DNA from: Candidatus Pantoea edessiphila | GTDB lineage: Bacteria; Pseudomonadota; Gammaproteobacteria; Enterobacterales; Enterobacteriaceae | DNA length: 64,000 nucleotides | Assembly: GCF_002933335.1 (NCBI RefSeq) | Contig: NZ_PDKS01000003.1 | Span: 22,799 to 86,798, forward strand | Reading direction: 5' to 3' | In this document: positions 27,915 to 38,293 of the stretch, one piece after another | Numbering within the stretch: position 1 is the stretch's first letter | Layout: every line of letters begins with the position of its first letter | Notes under the pieces: model-generated | Databases searched by the model: none | What the model was told of the DNA's origin: nothing | The model's input: the letters and a program-made list of their open reading frames with translations, nothing else | Position numbers and translations under genes: made by a program

Positions 27915-28330
27915 ATAAATATTGATATTTAATGTTACTTTTTTAGATGTTATAATTCTCATAATAGTTCTGATATTACTATTCTTTTGATATAGTTTAC
28001 ATTAAAATAAAATATTTAATATTTCTAAAAATCACTTAACCGAATAATCTATATTAGTAATATCTACAAAATTAAAATTTATCACTAGTATAAAATTTAA
28101 CTAGGCCTTATATCTTTTAATAGTTTTATTATCTATAGATTATAATTTATTGTATATTATCATTATTATGATAAATACAAATTAATTGTTTTCATGAGAC
28201 TATTATTAAAATAATTTAAAATTAACAATAATGACTTACACTATTAAAATAATTGTTGTTTTATTTATCATGACAAGATTTACATTAATTAATGTATACT
28301 TAATTTATATTAATGCTATAAGGAGTTGTA
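27915..28330. other. Spacer replacing ftsE-ftsX, upstream of rpoH
   Basis: This 416 nt spacer is AT-rich without any FtsE or FtsX-like frame. It contains a near-perfect hairpin at about 28150-28180 (arms starting TTGTAT and ending ATACAA) and an ATGACA/TATACT pair (about 28270-28300, 19 nt spacing) that could be a weak rpoH promoter. AAGGAG precedes rpoH at 28320-28325. Confidence 0.5.
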
Positions 28331-29188
28331 ATGATAAAACACACACAAAATTTAACTGTAGCTCCATTAGGTAACTTAGAATCTTATATTCAAGCTGCTA
28401 ATATATTGCCTATGTTATCAGCAGAAGAAGAAAAAAGTTTAGCTATACAATTACACTATCATGGAGATCTAGAATCTGCTAAGGTCTTAATTTTATCTCA
28501 TTTGCGATTTGTAGTTCACATAGCTCGTAATTATTCTGGATATGGATTACCTCAAGCTGATTTAATTCAAGAAGGTAATATTGGATTAATGAAAGCTGTA
28601 AGAAGATTTAATCCTGAAGTTGGTGTTCGACTTGTATCTTTTGCTGTTCATTGGATTAAAGCAGAAATACACGAATATGTTTTACGTAATTGGCGGATTG
28701 TAAAAGTAGCTACTACTAAGGCTCAGCGAAAATTATTTTTTAATCTTAGAAAAAGCAAAAAACATTTGGGATGGTTTAACCAAGATGAAGTAGAAATGGT
28801 AGCCCGTGAATTAGGGGTAAGTAGTAGGGATGTACGTGAAATGGAATCACGTATGGCTGCTCAGGATATGACTTTCGATCTGTTTAATAATGATGAAAAT
28901 GGTGATGATAAATCCATGGCTCCTGTATTATATCTTCAAGATAAAACTTCTGATTTCGCTAATGGTATAGAGGAAAACAACTGGGGTTTACATGCAGCAG
29001 ATAAATTAAGTTATGCATTAGAAAGCCTAGATGAGCGTAGCAAACACATTATACGCACGCGTTGGCTTGAAGAAGATAGTAAAACTACTCTTCAAGAACT
29101 TGCTAGTAAATACGGTGTTTCAGCCGAACGTGTGCGTCAACTTGAAAAAAATGCAATGAAAAAACTAAGAATAGCAATTGAATCTTAA
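28331..29188 (+). CDS. rpoH: RNA polymerase heat-shock sigma factor RpoH (sigma-32)
   Basis: RpoH directs transcription of chaperone and protease genes. The 285-residue product (E. coli 284) has region 2 ([40 protein letters not shown]). The RpoH-specific box [10 protein letters not shown] is at residues 132-141, which distinguishes it from RpoD and RpoS. Region 4 has [20 protein letters not shown] strong Shine-Dalgarno (AAGGAG) precedes the ATG. Confidence 0.98.
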   Translation: MIKHTQNLTVAPLGNLESYIQAANILPMLSAEEEKSLAIQLHYHGDLESAKVLILSHLRFVVHIARNYSGYGLPQADLIQEGNIGLMKAVRRFNPEVGVRLVSFAVHWIKAEIHEYVLRNWRIVKVATTKAQRKLFFNLRKSKKHLGWFNQDEVEMVARELGVSSRDVREMESRMAAQDMTFDLFNNDENGDDKSMAPVLYLQDKTSDFANGIEENNWGLHAADKLSYALESLDERSKHIIRTRWLEEDSKTTLQELASKYGVSAERVRQLEKNAMKKLRIAIES

Positions 29189-29429
29189 AAATAATATTAA
29201 AGTATTATATGTTATATTTACATTTTAATGTATGATTAATAAATCCTATATATTATATGTTTAACATTAACTAAATGCATTCAAATCAAGTAATTATATT
29301 TTTATGGTTTGTATTTGAAGTAAAATATTATTAAATTAATTAAATATTTATAATTTTTATTTTTAATAATTTAATAAAACAATATACGAAATTTAAATAT
29401 TAAAGCTTCATATACTTATAGCATATAAT

Positions 29430-30026
29430 TTATAATTTTAAGTAAACTCTAATACCATCTAAGAACATTTGCGTTGCTAATATAACTAATACCAATCCCA
29501 TTAGTCTCTCTAGTGCATTAACGCCTTTTTCTCCAAGTATGCGTAAAAATAGTTCTGAAAGTAATAAGATTATTAATGTCAATAACCATGCAATTAATAT
29601 TGAAATTATAATAACATGCATTTGATTATAGTATTGATGAGCCAACATCATCAAGGTAGCTAATAAAGACGGTCCAGCAACTAATGGGATTGCTAAAGGT
29701 ACTAAAAATGGTTCTTCATCACCTGCTGTAAATACCGTATTATTGTCTTCAGATGAAGGAAAAATCATTTTAATAGCTATTAAAAATAAAATAATGCCAC
29801 CAGAAATTGATACAGACTCTGTACGCAAATTTAAAAAATTTAATATTGATTCTCCTAAAAACAAAAACATCACCATAATTATCAAAGATATGATCATTTC
29901 GCGAATTAAAATTACTTTCCTGCGTTTAGGATCAATATATTTTAAAATTGACATAAAAATAGGTAAATTACCTAATGGATCCATAATTAATAACAATAGT
30001 ATCGTTCCAGAAATTATTTCGTTCAT
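29430..30026 (-). CDS. yhgN: MarC family inner-membrane protein YhgN
   Basis: This is a polytopic membrane protein of the UPF0056/MarC family with no proven substrate. The 198-residue product (E. coli YhgN 197) starts MNEIISGTILLLLIMDPLGN, with the family PLGN-PIF motif. It has about six hydrophobic segments, and PLAIPLVAGPSLLATLM and NALERLMGLVLVILA are well conserved. It is divergent from asd, as in E. coli. Confidence 0.93.
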   Translation of the reverse strand: MNEIISGTILLLLIMDPLGNLPIFMSILKYIDPKRRKVILIREMIISLIIMVMFLFLGESILNFLNLRTESVSISGGIILFLIAIKMIFPSSEDNNTVFTAGDEEPFLVPLAIPLVAGPSLLATLMMLAHQYYNQMHVIIISILIAWLLTLIILLLSELFLRILGEKGVNALERLMGLVLVILATQMFLDGIRVYLKL

Positions 30027-30236
30027 TTATTTAATGCCTTATTTGTAAATAAATTTTATTAGTTGAGTTTGCAAAATACTTATTTTAAATAAATTGTTTT
30101 TATTTATTAAAATAAATATACTTTTAAAATAAATACTGTGTATGTCTAATTATTACACATAGCATTAGTAAAATTAATACCCTATTGTTTACTTTAAAAG
30201 AAATTAGATATTTAAATAATTTAAAATGGATATAAT

Positions 30237-31346
30237 ATGAAAAATGTTGGTTTTATAGGTTGGCGTGGCATGGTTGGTTCGGTATTAATGTCTAGAATGG
30301 TAGAAGAAAATGATTTTAATGTTATTAATTCAGTATTTTTTTCTACTTCACAAAAAGGAGAAACATCACCAAATTTTGGAGGTGATCATAATGATGTTCT
30401 TCAAGATGCTTTTGATATAAAATTATTAAAAAGTTTAGATATATTAATTACTTGTCAAGGCAGCGAGTATACTAAACAAATATATCCTAAATTAAGAAAT
30501 ATAGGTTGGAAAGGATATTGGATAGATGCTGCTTCTATTTTACGTATGCAAAAAGATACAATTATTGTTCTAGATCCAGTTAACTATAAATTAATTTGTC
30601 AAGGGATAGATCAAGGTATCAAGACTTTTGTAGGAGGTAACTGTACTGTAAGTTTAATGTTAATGGCATTAGGTGGCTTATTTTCTAAAAATCTAATTGA
30701 TTGGGTATCAGTTGCAACTTACCAAGCGGCTTCCGGCTGTGGTTCTCTACATATGAAAGAATTATTAATGCAAATGGGAGTTATTTATAATCATGTATCT
30801 CAAAGTTTAAATAATCCAGCAGCTCTTGTTTTAGATATTGAACGTAATATTAGTAATATTATAAACTCTAGTGTTTTTCCTAAAGATAATTTTGTAGTAC
30901 CTTTAGCAACTAGTTTAATTCCTTGGATAGATAAAAAATTGATAAATGGTCAAAGCAGAGAAGAATGGAAAGGTCAAGCAGAAACCAATAAAATTCTTAA
31001 CAATCAAGTAATTATTCCCATTGATGGATTGTGTGTACGTATTGGCACATTACGTTGTCATAGTCAAGCATTTACTATCAAACTAAATAAAAATATAACA
31101 TTAGAGGAAATTGAAATAATACTAGATTCACATAATAAGTGGGTTAAAGTAATTCCTAATGATCCTGAATTAACAATGTTGCAATTAACTCCTGCTTCAG
31201 TTACCGGAACATTATTTACCCCTATTGGTCGCTTAAGAAAACTTAATATGGGTCCTCAATATCTTTCTGCTTTTACTGTTGGTGATCAATTACTGTGGGG
31301 TGCTGCAGAACCGATACGACGAATGTTATTTTTATTAGTAAATTAG
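30237..31346 (+). CDS. asd: Aspartate-semialdehyde dehydrogenase
   Basis: Asd reduces aspartyl phosphate to aspartate semialdehyde, the branch point to diaminopimelate/lysine, threonine and methionine. The 369-residue product (E. coli 367) starts [20 protein letters not shown] (NADP-binding). The active-site Cys is C136 in [10 protein letters not shown], with substrate residues in [15 protein letters not shown] and [11 protein letters not shown]. One family position differs: [12 protein letters not shown] where E. coli has a glycine/alanine-arginine run. It could serve peptidoglycan or essential amino-acid provision. Confidence 0.97.
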   Translation: MKNVGFIGWRGMVGSVLMSRMVEENDFNVINSVFFSTSQKGETSPNFGGDHNDVLQDAFDIKLLKSLDILITCQGSEYTKQIYPKLRNIGWKGYWIDAASILRMQKDTIIVLDPVNYKLICQGIDQGIKTFVGGNCTVSLMLMALGGLFSKNLIDWVSVATYQAASGCGSLHMKELLMQMGVIYNHVSQSLNNPAALVLDIERNISNIINSSVFPKDNFVVPLATSLIPWIDKKLINGQSREEWKGQAETNKILNNQVIIPIDGLCVRIGTLRCHSQAFTIKLNKNITLEEIEIILDSHNKWVKVIPNDPELTMLQLTPASVTGTLFTPIGRLRKLNMGPQYLSAFTVGDQLLWGAAEPIRRMLFLLVN

Positions 31347-31625
31347 AATATCTTAAAAAACAATAAATAAACATTTATTAATTATTAACTATATTAACTA
31401 TTTAATTACTATCAATAATTATCATAATATCATAAAATAAAAGTAATTTTATTGAATATAATTCACTCAATTATCGTTATTAAATAAATATTGTTTATTA
31501 TAAATAACAATATATCTTGAATTTAGTATAACTAATATATAAAATGAATGACATACTAGCTGATATCAGGTTAAACTATCATTAGTTCATTACATGTAAT
31601 TATATAGTCATGTTTGAAGAAATTA
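31347..31625. other. AT-rich spacer between convergent asd and nfuA
   Basis: This 279 nt spacer is nearly pure A/T, with no gene or clear terminator hairpin recognised. Confidence 0.4.
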
Positions 31626-32204
31626 TTAAAAATAAGAATGTCTTCCATGTAGGTGTTCAGTGTTATCAATTACTCCTTTTAAAAAGGGAAAAGCTAATAG
31701 TATTTCTTTTTCTACGCTATCCTTTAAGGTAACATTGATCATTGCACATCCATTGCATCCCCCTCCAAATTTTAGTACAGCATAATTATCATCAGTAATT
31801 TCAACTAATGACACATGTCCACCATGTTCAGCTAACCTAGGATTAATTTGTGTATACAATAAATATTCTACTTTTCTATAAATTGGTGTGTTCTCCGGTA
31901 ATTTGTAAGATTTTGTAGCATTTGGTGCTTTTAATGTCAGCTGAGATCCAAGATCGTCCACTGCTAAGTCAATTTCAGCTGATTTTAAATAAGGTAAACT
32001 TATAGGATCAATATAAACAGATAATTTTTTAAATTTTAGTTTAGTATCTGTATCCTTAACATTATGTGGTTGACAATAAGAAACAGTACATTCGGCTTCA
32101 GGTTTACCAGGATTGTTTACAAAAATGCGTATTTGCGTACCATTTTCTTGTTGATCTAATAATTTTAAAAAATATTTTCTAGCGGAATCACTTATTGTAA
32201 TCAT
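31626..32204 (-). CDS. nfuA: Fe-S biogenesis protein NfuA
   Basis: NfuA is an Fe-S carrier delivering [4Fe-4S] clusters to apo-proteins under stress. The 192-residue product (E. coli 191) has an N-terminal degenerate A-type domain ([15 protein letters not shown]) and a C-terminal Nfu domain with the cluster cysteines C150 and C153 ([17 protein letters not shown]). It is divergent from bioH, as in E. coli, but gntX, which lies between them there, is gone. Confidence 0.97.
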   Translation of the reverse strand: MITISDSARKYFLKLLDQQENGTQIRIFVNNPGKPEAECTVSYCQPHNVKDTDTKLKFKKLSVYIDPISLPYLKSAEIDLAVDDLGSQLTLKAPNATKSYKLPENTPIYRKVEYLLYTQINPRLAEHGGHVSLVEITDDNYAVLKFGGGCNGCAMINVTLKDSVEKEILLAFPFLKGVIDNTEHLHGRHSYF

Positions 32205-32361
32205 CGTTAATTACTCAATTTTTATGATATAAATATACAAGATATATTAGCAATTATTTATAATAACAATTATATTTTATCTGAATATAAACAACAAATA
32301 ATTATTTATATTAATAATATTAAGTAAACAATATTTTATAACTCAAACTCAAAGATATCCT

Positions 32362-33120
32362 ATGTACTTGCAAACTTTTGGAAAAGGTGATATTAATCTA
32401 GTTTTTTTACACGGTTGGGCAATTAATTCAAAAATTTGGAATACTATCATACCTCTTTTTGAAAAAGAATTTCTTTTACATCTAATTGATTTACCAGGTT
32501 ATGGCTGTAATCCAACATTCAATTTTTTAACCTTAAATGATCTAGCAAAACAATTGATACCATTTTTGCCTGATCAATCAGTGGTAATTGGTTGGTCATT
32601 AGGTGGATTAATAGCTATGCAATTAGCTTTAATTAAACCCAAAAAATTGAGAGGAATTATTACTGTGTCATCATCACCAAAGTTTATATCTACAAAATCA
32701 TGGCCAGGGATAAAACCTAAAATATTAGATAATTTCAAGTACCATGTTCAAAATAACTTAAAGCAAGCAATAGAACGTTTTTTGATATTACAAACATTAG
32801 GATTAAAAAATTCTCATATCAACATTTTGAATTTGAAACGAATGATTTTTTCTCAACCTATTCCATCAATAGAAGTATTAAGTAATGGTTTAAAAATTTT
32901 ATATGATACTGATCTAAGAAAAGAATTAGCTTTAGTGAAAATTCCATTTTTACGTATTTATGGATCTCTAGATAGTTTAGTTCCGCGTAATATTGTACCA
33001 ATATTAGATGATATTATTCCGAAATCTTCTTCTATTATATTAGAAAAAGCAGCTCATGCTCCTTTTATTTCACATCCTTATATGTTTTATAAATATGTTG
33101 TTGATTTCTTAAATATATAA
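32362..33120 (+). CDS. bioH: Pimeloyl-[acyl-carrier protein] methyl ester esterase BioH
   Basis: BioH demethylates pimeloyl-ACP methyl ester, closing the BioC-BioH route to the biotin pimelate moiety. The 252-residue alpha/beta hydrolase (E. coli 256) has LHGWAINSKIW, nucleophile S79 in GWSLGG, D204 in YGSLDSLVP and H232 in KAAHAPFISHP. These match E. coli BioH rather than a generic esterase. Other bio genes are not in the window, so its present role in biotin supply is inferred from the family only. Confidence 0.94.
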   Translation: MYLQTFGKGDINLVFLHGWAINSKIWNTIIPLFEKEFLLHLIDLPGYGCNPTFNFLTLNDLAKQLIPFLPDQSVVIGWSLGGLIAMQLALIKPKKLRGIITVSSSPKFISTKSWPGIKPKILDNFKYHVQNNLKQAIERFLILQTLGLKNSHINILNLKRMIFSQPIPSIEVLSNGLKILYDTDLRKELALVKIPFLRIYGSLDSLVPRNIVPILDDIIPKSSSIILEKAAHAPFISHPYMFYKYVVDFLNI

Positions 33121-33303
33121 TTCTTAATTAAGATTAAGTTTTATATGGAAAATAACAATTAACTCAATATTATTTTTAATAATTCATAATATTGATAATA
33201 ATCTTGATTAATAACATATGTGATATTACCAATTTAGGAGTATTATACTTTAAAAGTACTATTATAATATTAGTAAGAATAAGTTTATTTGATTAAATCA
33301 TAA

Positions 33304-33879
33304 ATGGCAATCATGAAAAAACAAAATAAAAAGCCTGAAATTATTGATGTAAAAAAGGTAGGAACGTCTAGATTATTTAACATTGAATCAGTAGAGTTAA
33401 TTTTTCATAACGGTGAATATCGAGTTTATGAACGTATTAAATCAACTAATCTTGAAACGGTAATCATTGTACCTATAATTAATGGCAATTTGGTATTAAT
33501 TCAAGAATATGCTGTAGGGATAGAAAATTATACTATTGGTTTTCCTAAAGGTCTAATTAATTTTGGTGAATCAACCACAGAAGCAGCAGATCGCGAGCTT
33601 AAAGAAGAAACAGGATATGGTTCTACTGAATTAGAATTTATCGGCAAGTTTAATATTGCTCCTTCTTATCTTTGCAGTATTAATAATATTTTTTTAGCAG
33701 AAGGCCTTTATGAAAAAAAATTACAGGGAGATGAACCTGAATCGCTAATTATATATAAATGGCCTTTAAATAAAATGATGGATTTACTAAAAGAACCAAG
33801 TTTTTGTGAAGCTCGTAATATTAGTGCTCTATTTCTTGCACGAGAATGTTTATTAAAAAAAACAAAATTTAACTGTTAA
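33304..33879 (+). CDS. nudE: ADP compounds hydrolase NudE (Nudix)
   Basis: NudE hydrolyses ADP-ribose, NADH and diadenosine polyphosphates. The 191-residue product (E. coli 186) has a complete Nudix box at residues about 79-101 (GLINFGE, then seven residues, RELKEETGYG). RRVYERMRPTNR-like (RVYERIKSTNLE) and EARNISALFLARE flanks are typical of NudE. The ATG at 33304 or the one at 33313 could start it; the family does not decide. It lies beside bioH and aroK as in E. coli with mrcA and hof genes removed. Confidence 0.94.
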   Translation: MAIMKKQNKKPEIIDVKKVGTSRLFNIESVELIFHNGEYRVYERIKSTNLETVIIVPIINGNLVLIQEYAVGIENYTIGFPKGLINFGESTTEAADRELKEETGYGSTELEFIGKFNIAPSYLCSINNIFLAEGLYEKKLQGDEPESLIIYKWPLNKMMDLLKEPSFCEARNISALFLARECLLKKTKFNC

Positions 33880-34325
33880 TATTTAAATCCTGTAATTGTT
33901 AATAATTTATAATTAAATCATAATAATTAATATATTAAATACAAATTAAATAATGATGAAGATATTTTATAAATAATCTTTTATAAGAAATATTTTTATT
34001 GATATAGATATCTTTTTCTTATTATAGAAGAAATAAAATATAACTGTTTTAGGTAAAATAATTAAATTTTATTTAAGATTAAAAAATTTTATTGCATAAA
34101 TAATGTTATGAATATAATATCATAACATATGATGATTAATAACTTAACAATCTTAATGAAATTAATATCATTTTATTAGATAACTTGAATTGTTTATCAG
34201 TTTGTGTTTGGTTCTATTATAATAAGTAACATGGGTTTTAATACTCAAGATATTTCAGTTCTTTTATCTGGCCAGCTTAAAGCGATTGCTGGATATCATT
34301 AACAAACATTATTAATACCAAAAAC
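33880..34325. other. Spacer nudE-aroK
   Basis: This 446 nt spacer is almost pure A/T up to about 34195. The last 130 nt are noticeably richer in G/C and contain a 23-codon open frame (34231-34302, annotated separately). E. coli has mrcA and hofMNOPQ here; none is recognisable. Confidence 0.55.
34231..34302 (+). CDS. Unknown 23-codon ORF upstream of aroK
   Basis: ATG 34231 to TAA 34300-34302 encodes [20 protein letters not shown] followed by GYH. I do not recognise it. It stands out because its base composition is far less AT-rich than the surrounding spacer, and it ends 23 nt before the aroK ATG. There is no strong Shine-Dalgarno (AATAAGTAAC precedes it). It may be the relic of a hof gene, a leader peptide or the conserved 5' region of the aroKB transcript. 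Function is not assigned. Confidence 0.35.
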   Translation: MGFNTQDISVLLSGQLKAIAGYH

Positions 34326-34868
34326 ATGGCAGAGAAACGTAATATCTTTCTAGTTGGTCCTATGGGTGCTGGAAAAAGTACTATTGGCCGTCATTTAGCT
34401 CAACAGCTAAAAATGGATTTTTTTGATTCAGATCAAGAAATTGAACAGCGCACAGGAGCAGATATAAGCTGGGTTTTCGATGTTGAAGGAGAAGAAGGTT
34501 TTCGCGAACGAGAAGAAAAAATTATCAACGAACTAACTGCAAAACAAGGTATTGTACTTGCAACAGGCGGAGGTTCAGTAAAATCACAACATACTCGAAA
34601 CTGCCTTTCCGCTCGAGGAATTGTAGTTTATTTAGAAACAACTGTAGAAAAACAATTATCCCGTACAAAAAGGGATAAAAAAAGACCTTTATTGCAATTG
34701 CAAGTTAATTTATCACCCATCAAGATACTCAAAACTTTAGCTAAAGAACGTAATCCCTTATACAGAGAAATAGCTGATATTACAATTAGCACTGATAATC
34801 AGAGTACTAAAATTGTAGCAAATCAGATCATGCATATGTTGGGGAAAACAAACAATTTAAGATCTTAA
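34326..34868 (+). CDS. aroK: Shikimate kinase I
   Basis: AroK phosphorylates shikimate at the 3-position in the chorismate pathway. The 180-residue product (E. coli 173) has the Walker A motif GPMGAGKST (residues 11-19), the shikimate-binding residues in [13 protein letters not shown] and FREREE, the Walker B-like ATGGGSV and the LID region RDKKRPLL. It is followed 36 nt later by aroB, an operon arrangement conserved in enterobacteria. Confidence 0.97.
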   Translation: MAEKRNIFLVGPMGAGKSTIGRHLAQQLKMDFFDSDQEIEQRTGADISWVFDVEGEEGFREREEKIINELTAKQGIVLATGGGSVKSQHTRNCLSARGIVVYLETTVEKQLSRTKRDKKRPLLQLQVNLSPIKILKTLAKERNPLYREIADITISTDNQSTKIVANQIMHMLGKTNNLRS

Positions 34869-34904
34869 GTAAAAAATATAATAAAATTATAGGTAATAAC
34901 TTCT

Positions 34905-35981
34905 ATGGAAAAAGTTACTATTTCATTAGGAAGTAGAAGTTACACAATCGTTATATCCTCGGGATTATGTAATGATATTTCTTTTTGGCCTTTAATATCT
35001 GGTGATCGAGTTATGATAGTCACTAATGAAACTTTATCGTCCATGTATTTAGGTAAAATTCTAACATTAATGAAAAAATCAAAAATAAAAGTTGATTATG
35101 TCATTTTACCTGATGGAGAAAAGTATAAAAATATTAAAACAGTTGATCGAATAATTGGCTCTTTGCTTCAAAAGTCACATGGTCGTGATACGATATTGAT
35201 TGCTTTTGGAGGAGGTGTGATAGGAGATATTACTGGTTTTGCCGCAGCTATCTATCAACGAGGAATCCGTTTTATTCAAATACCGACAAGTTTACTTGCA
35301 CAAGTAGATTCATCAGTAGGTGGTAAAACAGGTGTTAATCACATTTTAGGCAAAAATATGATTGGTGCATTCTATCAACCCACATCAGTAATTGTTGACA
35401 CTGATTTTTTATGTTCTTTACCTGCTCGTGAATTCAGTTCAGGATTAGCAGAAATTATTAAATATGGTATAGCTCTAGACAGTTCATTTTTTCAATGGAT
35501 TGAACAAAATCTTGATTTATTAATGGTTTTAGAAAAGCATGCTCTTGTTTATTGTATACGAAAATGTTGTGAATTAAAGGCAAGTTTAGTTTCTAATGAT
35601 GAACATGATATAGGGTACAGATCATTATTAAACCTTGGTCATACTTTTGGTCATGCCATTGAAGCTTTTATGGGTTATGGAAAATGGCTCCATGGGGAAG
35701 CTATATCGGTTGGTATAGTGATGGCTGTACGTATTGCTGAACGTTTTGTACAATTTAAATCAGAGCATAGTAATAGAATTATCAATTTATTACAACGGGC
35801 TAACTTACCAATACAAGGTCCTACAGAAATGACAGCTAACAATTATCTAAGTTATATGATTCGTGATAAAAAAACAGTATCAAATCAACTAAGATTAGTA
35901 ATTCCATTATCTATTGGTGTTTCGGAAATACGCGATAATATACCTAATCAGTTAATAATAGATGCAATTAGTGAGTGTTAA
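34905..35981 (+). CDS. aroB: 3-dehydroquinate synthase
   Basis: AroB cyclises DAHP to 3-dehydroquinate using NAD and a divalent metal. The 358-residue product (E. coli 362) shows [46 protein letters not shown], the metal-site GLAEIIKYG and [11 protein letters not shown], and [13 protein letters not shown]. It pairs with aroK; damX and dam, which follow in E. coli, are missing. Confidence 0.97.
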   Translation: MEKVTISLGSRSYTIVISSGLCNDISFWPLISGDRVMIVTNETLSSMYLGKILTLMKKSKIKVDYVILPDGEKYKNIKTVDRIIGSLLQKSHGRDTILIAFGGGVIGDITGFAAAIYQRGIRFIQIPTSLLAQVDSSVGGKTGVNHILGKNMIGAFYQPTSVIVDTDFLCSLPAREFSSGLAEIIKYGIALDSSFFQWIEQNLDLLMVLEKHALVYCIRKCCELKASLVSNDEHDIGYRSLLNLGHTFGHAIEAFMGYGKWLHGEAISVGIVMAVRIAERFVQFKSEHSNRIINLLQRANLPIQGPTEMTANNYLSYMIRDKKTVSNQLRLVIPLSIGVSEIRDNIPNQLIIDAISEC

Positions 35982-36292
35982 ATTAAAAATTAATGTTAAA
36001 CCATATATTTATTTGTTAAACAAGTATATCCTGCTGATACTGATTATATATAAGATTTGTTTTTAGCAACAAGAAAATTTTCTATTAATTAAATAATTAT
36101 ATATTATTTAGATAAAACATATGATTATTTAATAATACTAAAGTGATATAAAACATTGTAATTCATTGTTTGTTTAAATAATAAATCTTTGTTATATAAT
36201 AATAAAATTTTTTATATTCTTATATAAAATATGCATTATGAATAATGCTTATATTTTAGTATAATATACATCTAATAAATCAGGTAATTTAG
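35982..36292. other. Spacer replacing damX-dam, aroB to rpe
   Basis: This 311 nt AT-rich spacer has no frame resembling DamX or Dam methylase. The final ~60 nt before rpe probably hold its promoter (a TATAAT at about 36261). Confidence 0.5.
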
Positions 36293-36961
36293 ATGAAAAA
36301 ATATTTGTTAGCTCCTTCAATACTTTCAGCCAATTTTGCTGTTTTAGGTGAAGATATTAATAATGCATTACGTTCAGGAGGAGATGTAATTCATTTTGAT
36401 GTTATGGATAACCATTACGTTCCTAATCTTACTATAGGACCAATGGTTTTAGAATCTTTGCGCACTTATGGTATTAAAGCACCGATTGATGTACATCTTA
36501 TGATTAAACCAGTAGATTCATTAATACCTGATTTTGCAAAAGCAGGTTCTAATTATATTACATTTCACCCAGAAGCAAGTAAGCATGTTGATCGTTCAAT
36601 ACAAATAATAAAAGAATATGGTTGTAAAGCTGGTCTAGTATTCAATACTACAACGTCTCTAAATTATCTTGATTATTTAATGGATAAATTAGATATAATA
36701 GTATTAATGTCGGTAAACCCAGGTTTTAGCAATCAAATTTTTATCCCAAGTACATTAGAAAAAATACGTAAAGTACGTAAAATTATTGATGAAAGTGGAT
36801 ATAATATCATGCTTGAAGTTGATGGAGGGATAAAAATGGATAATATTGGTAAAATAGCTGCATGTGGAGCAAATATGTTTGTTGTAGGATCTGCTATTTT
36901 TAATAGTAATAATTATAAAAAAGTTATTGACTATATGCGTAAAGAAATAGAAACAAAATAA
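36293..36961 (+). CDS. rpe: Ribulose-phosphate 3-epimerase
   Basis: Rpe interconverts ribulose 5-phosphate and xylulose 5-phosphate in the pentose phosphate pathway, which also supplies the RibB substrate. The 222-residue TIM barrel (E. coli 225) has [15 protein letters not shown], the metal-binding [35 protein letters not shown] and EVDGGI. gph, normally between rpe and trpS, is absent from the 158 nt gap. Confidence 0.97.
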   Translation: MKKYLLAPSILSANFAVLGEDINNALRSGGDVIHFDVMDNHYVPNLTIGPMVLESLRTYGIKAPIDVHLMIKPVDSLIPDFAKAGSNYITFHPEASKHVDRSIQIIKEYGCKAGLVFNTTTSLNYLDYLMDKLDIIVLMSVNPGFSNQIFIPSTLEKIRKVRKIIDESGYNIMLEVDGGIKMDNIGKIAACGANMFVVGSAIFNSNNYKKVIDYMRKEIETK

Positions 36962-37119
36962 TTTAATATTTTGTTCTTTTTAACATTCATTTTAATATAT
37001 TATTCATAATAAATATACTAAACATAATTATTTATTAAATAATATAAAACAAATAAATTTTATATATTTTAACTCTTTAACAATAAAATTTTGTTATCCT
37101 AAATAATTAGGATGTAATC

Positions 37120-38115
37120 ATGAAAAAATTTGTAGTTTTTAGCGGTGCTCAACCATCTGGAGAATTAACCATAGGTAATTATTTAGGTGCTATTCGTCAA
37201 TGGGTTAAAATACAAGATGATTTTGAATGTATATATTGCATTGTAGATCTACATACCTTAACTGCACATCCAAACGCTGAAATATTAAATAAATCTATTT
37301 TAGATACATTAGCTCTTTATTTAGCATGCGGTATTGATCCCAATAAAAGCATTGTTTTTGTTCAGTCACATGTAGTTGAACATGCTCAACTTAATTGGAT
37401 TTTAAGTTGTTTTTGTTATTTTGGTGAACTGGCTCGTATGACACAATTCAAAAACAAATTAATGCATAAAGATAATATAAATTTGGGAATATTTAATTAT
37501 CCAGTATTAATGGCATCTGATATTTTATTATATCAAACAAATCAAGTTCCTGTAGGTGCAGATCAAAAACAACATATAGAATTAAGTCGTCATATTGCTA
37601 AACGTTTTAACGATACTTATGGTGATATTTTTAAAATTCCAGATACAATGATTCCACAATCTTGTAAGCGAATTATGTCTCTGATAGAAACGAATAAAAA
37701 AATGTCTAAATCAGACATTAATCGTAATAATGTTATAGGTTTATTAGACAATTTTAATTTTATCACGAAAAAAATTAAACACGCTATTACTGATTCTGAT
37801 AATCCCCCTGTAATTCGATATGATTTGCAAGGAAAAGCTGGTATTTCTAATCTACTTGATATCTTGTCAGGATTAACTGGTAAAGATATTGCTAGATTAG
37901 AAGAAGAATTTAAAGGGAAAATGTATAGTCATTTAAAATCTGAAGTTTCAAATGAAATTTTTTTAATGTTATCAAGCATTCAAGAACGTTATTATCATTA
38001 TCGCAATGATATACCATTACTTAAACAAATAATGAATCAAGGAGCTAAGCAAGCAAAAATAAGAGCAAAAAAAACAATAAATAAAGTTTATAAAGCATTG
38101 GGGTTGTGGTGTTAG
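37120..38115 (+). CDS. trpS: Tryptophanyl-tRNA synthetase
   Basis: This is a class Ic aminoacyl-tRNA synthetase. The 331-residue product (E. coli 334) has the HIGH-equivalent in [16 protein letters not shown] and the KMSKS loop [32 protein letters not shown] and [15 protein letters not shown] are all conserved. It is convergent with crp. Confidence 0.98.
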   Translation: MKKFVVFSGAQPSGELTIGNYLGAIRQWVKIQDDFECIYCIVDLHTLTAHPNAEILNKSILDTLALYLACGIDPNKSIVFVQSHVVEHAQLNWILSCFCYFGELARMTQFKNKLMHKDNINLGIFNYPVLMASDILLYQTNQVPVGADQKQHIELSRHIAKRFNDTYGDIFKIPDTMIPQSCKRIMSLIETNKKMSKSDINRNNVIGLLDNFNFITKKIKHAITDSDNPPVIRYDLQGKAGISNLLDILSGLTGKDIARLEEEFKGKMYSHLKSEVSNEIFLMLSSIQERYYHYRNDIPLLKQIMNQGAKQAKIRAKKTINKVYKALGLWC

Positions 38116-38254
38116 TATAATAATTTTACATATTGAAAATATTAATATTATTTATGGTGTTTTATAATTATATATAAAAAATATAAAGATTTTTCTTAAA
38201 AATAAATTAATACATTAATAATAATTATCATTAAATTTTAAATTTGAAATGGTA

Positions 38255-38288
38255 ATAACGGCATAATCTTACTTATCTATGCCGTTAT
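38255..38288. terminator. Hairpin between convergent trpS and crp
   Basis: An 11-bp stem with four or more G/C pairs is formed by 38255-38265 and 38278-38288 (core TAACGGCATA/TATGCCGTTA), with a 12 nt loop. It sits 6 nt from the crp stop codon and 139 nt after trpS. Neither side has a clean U-run, so a bidirectional terminator is likely but not certain. Confidence 0.55.
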
Positions 38289-38293
38289 GTTAA

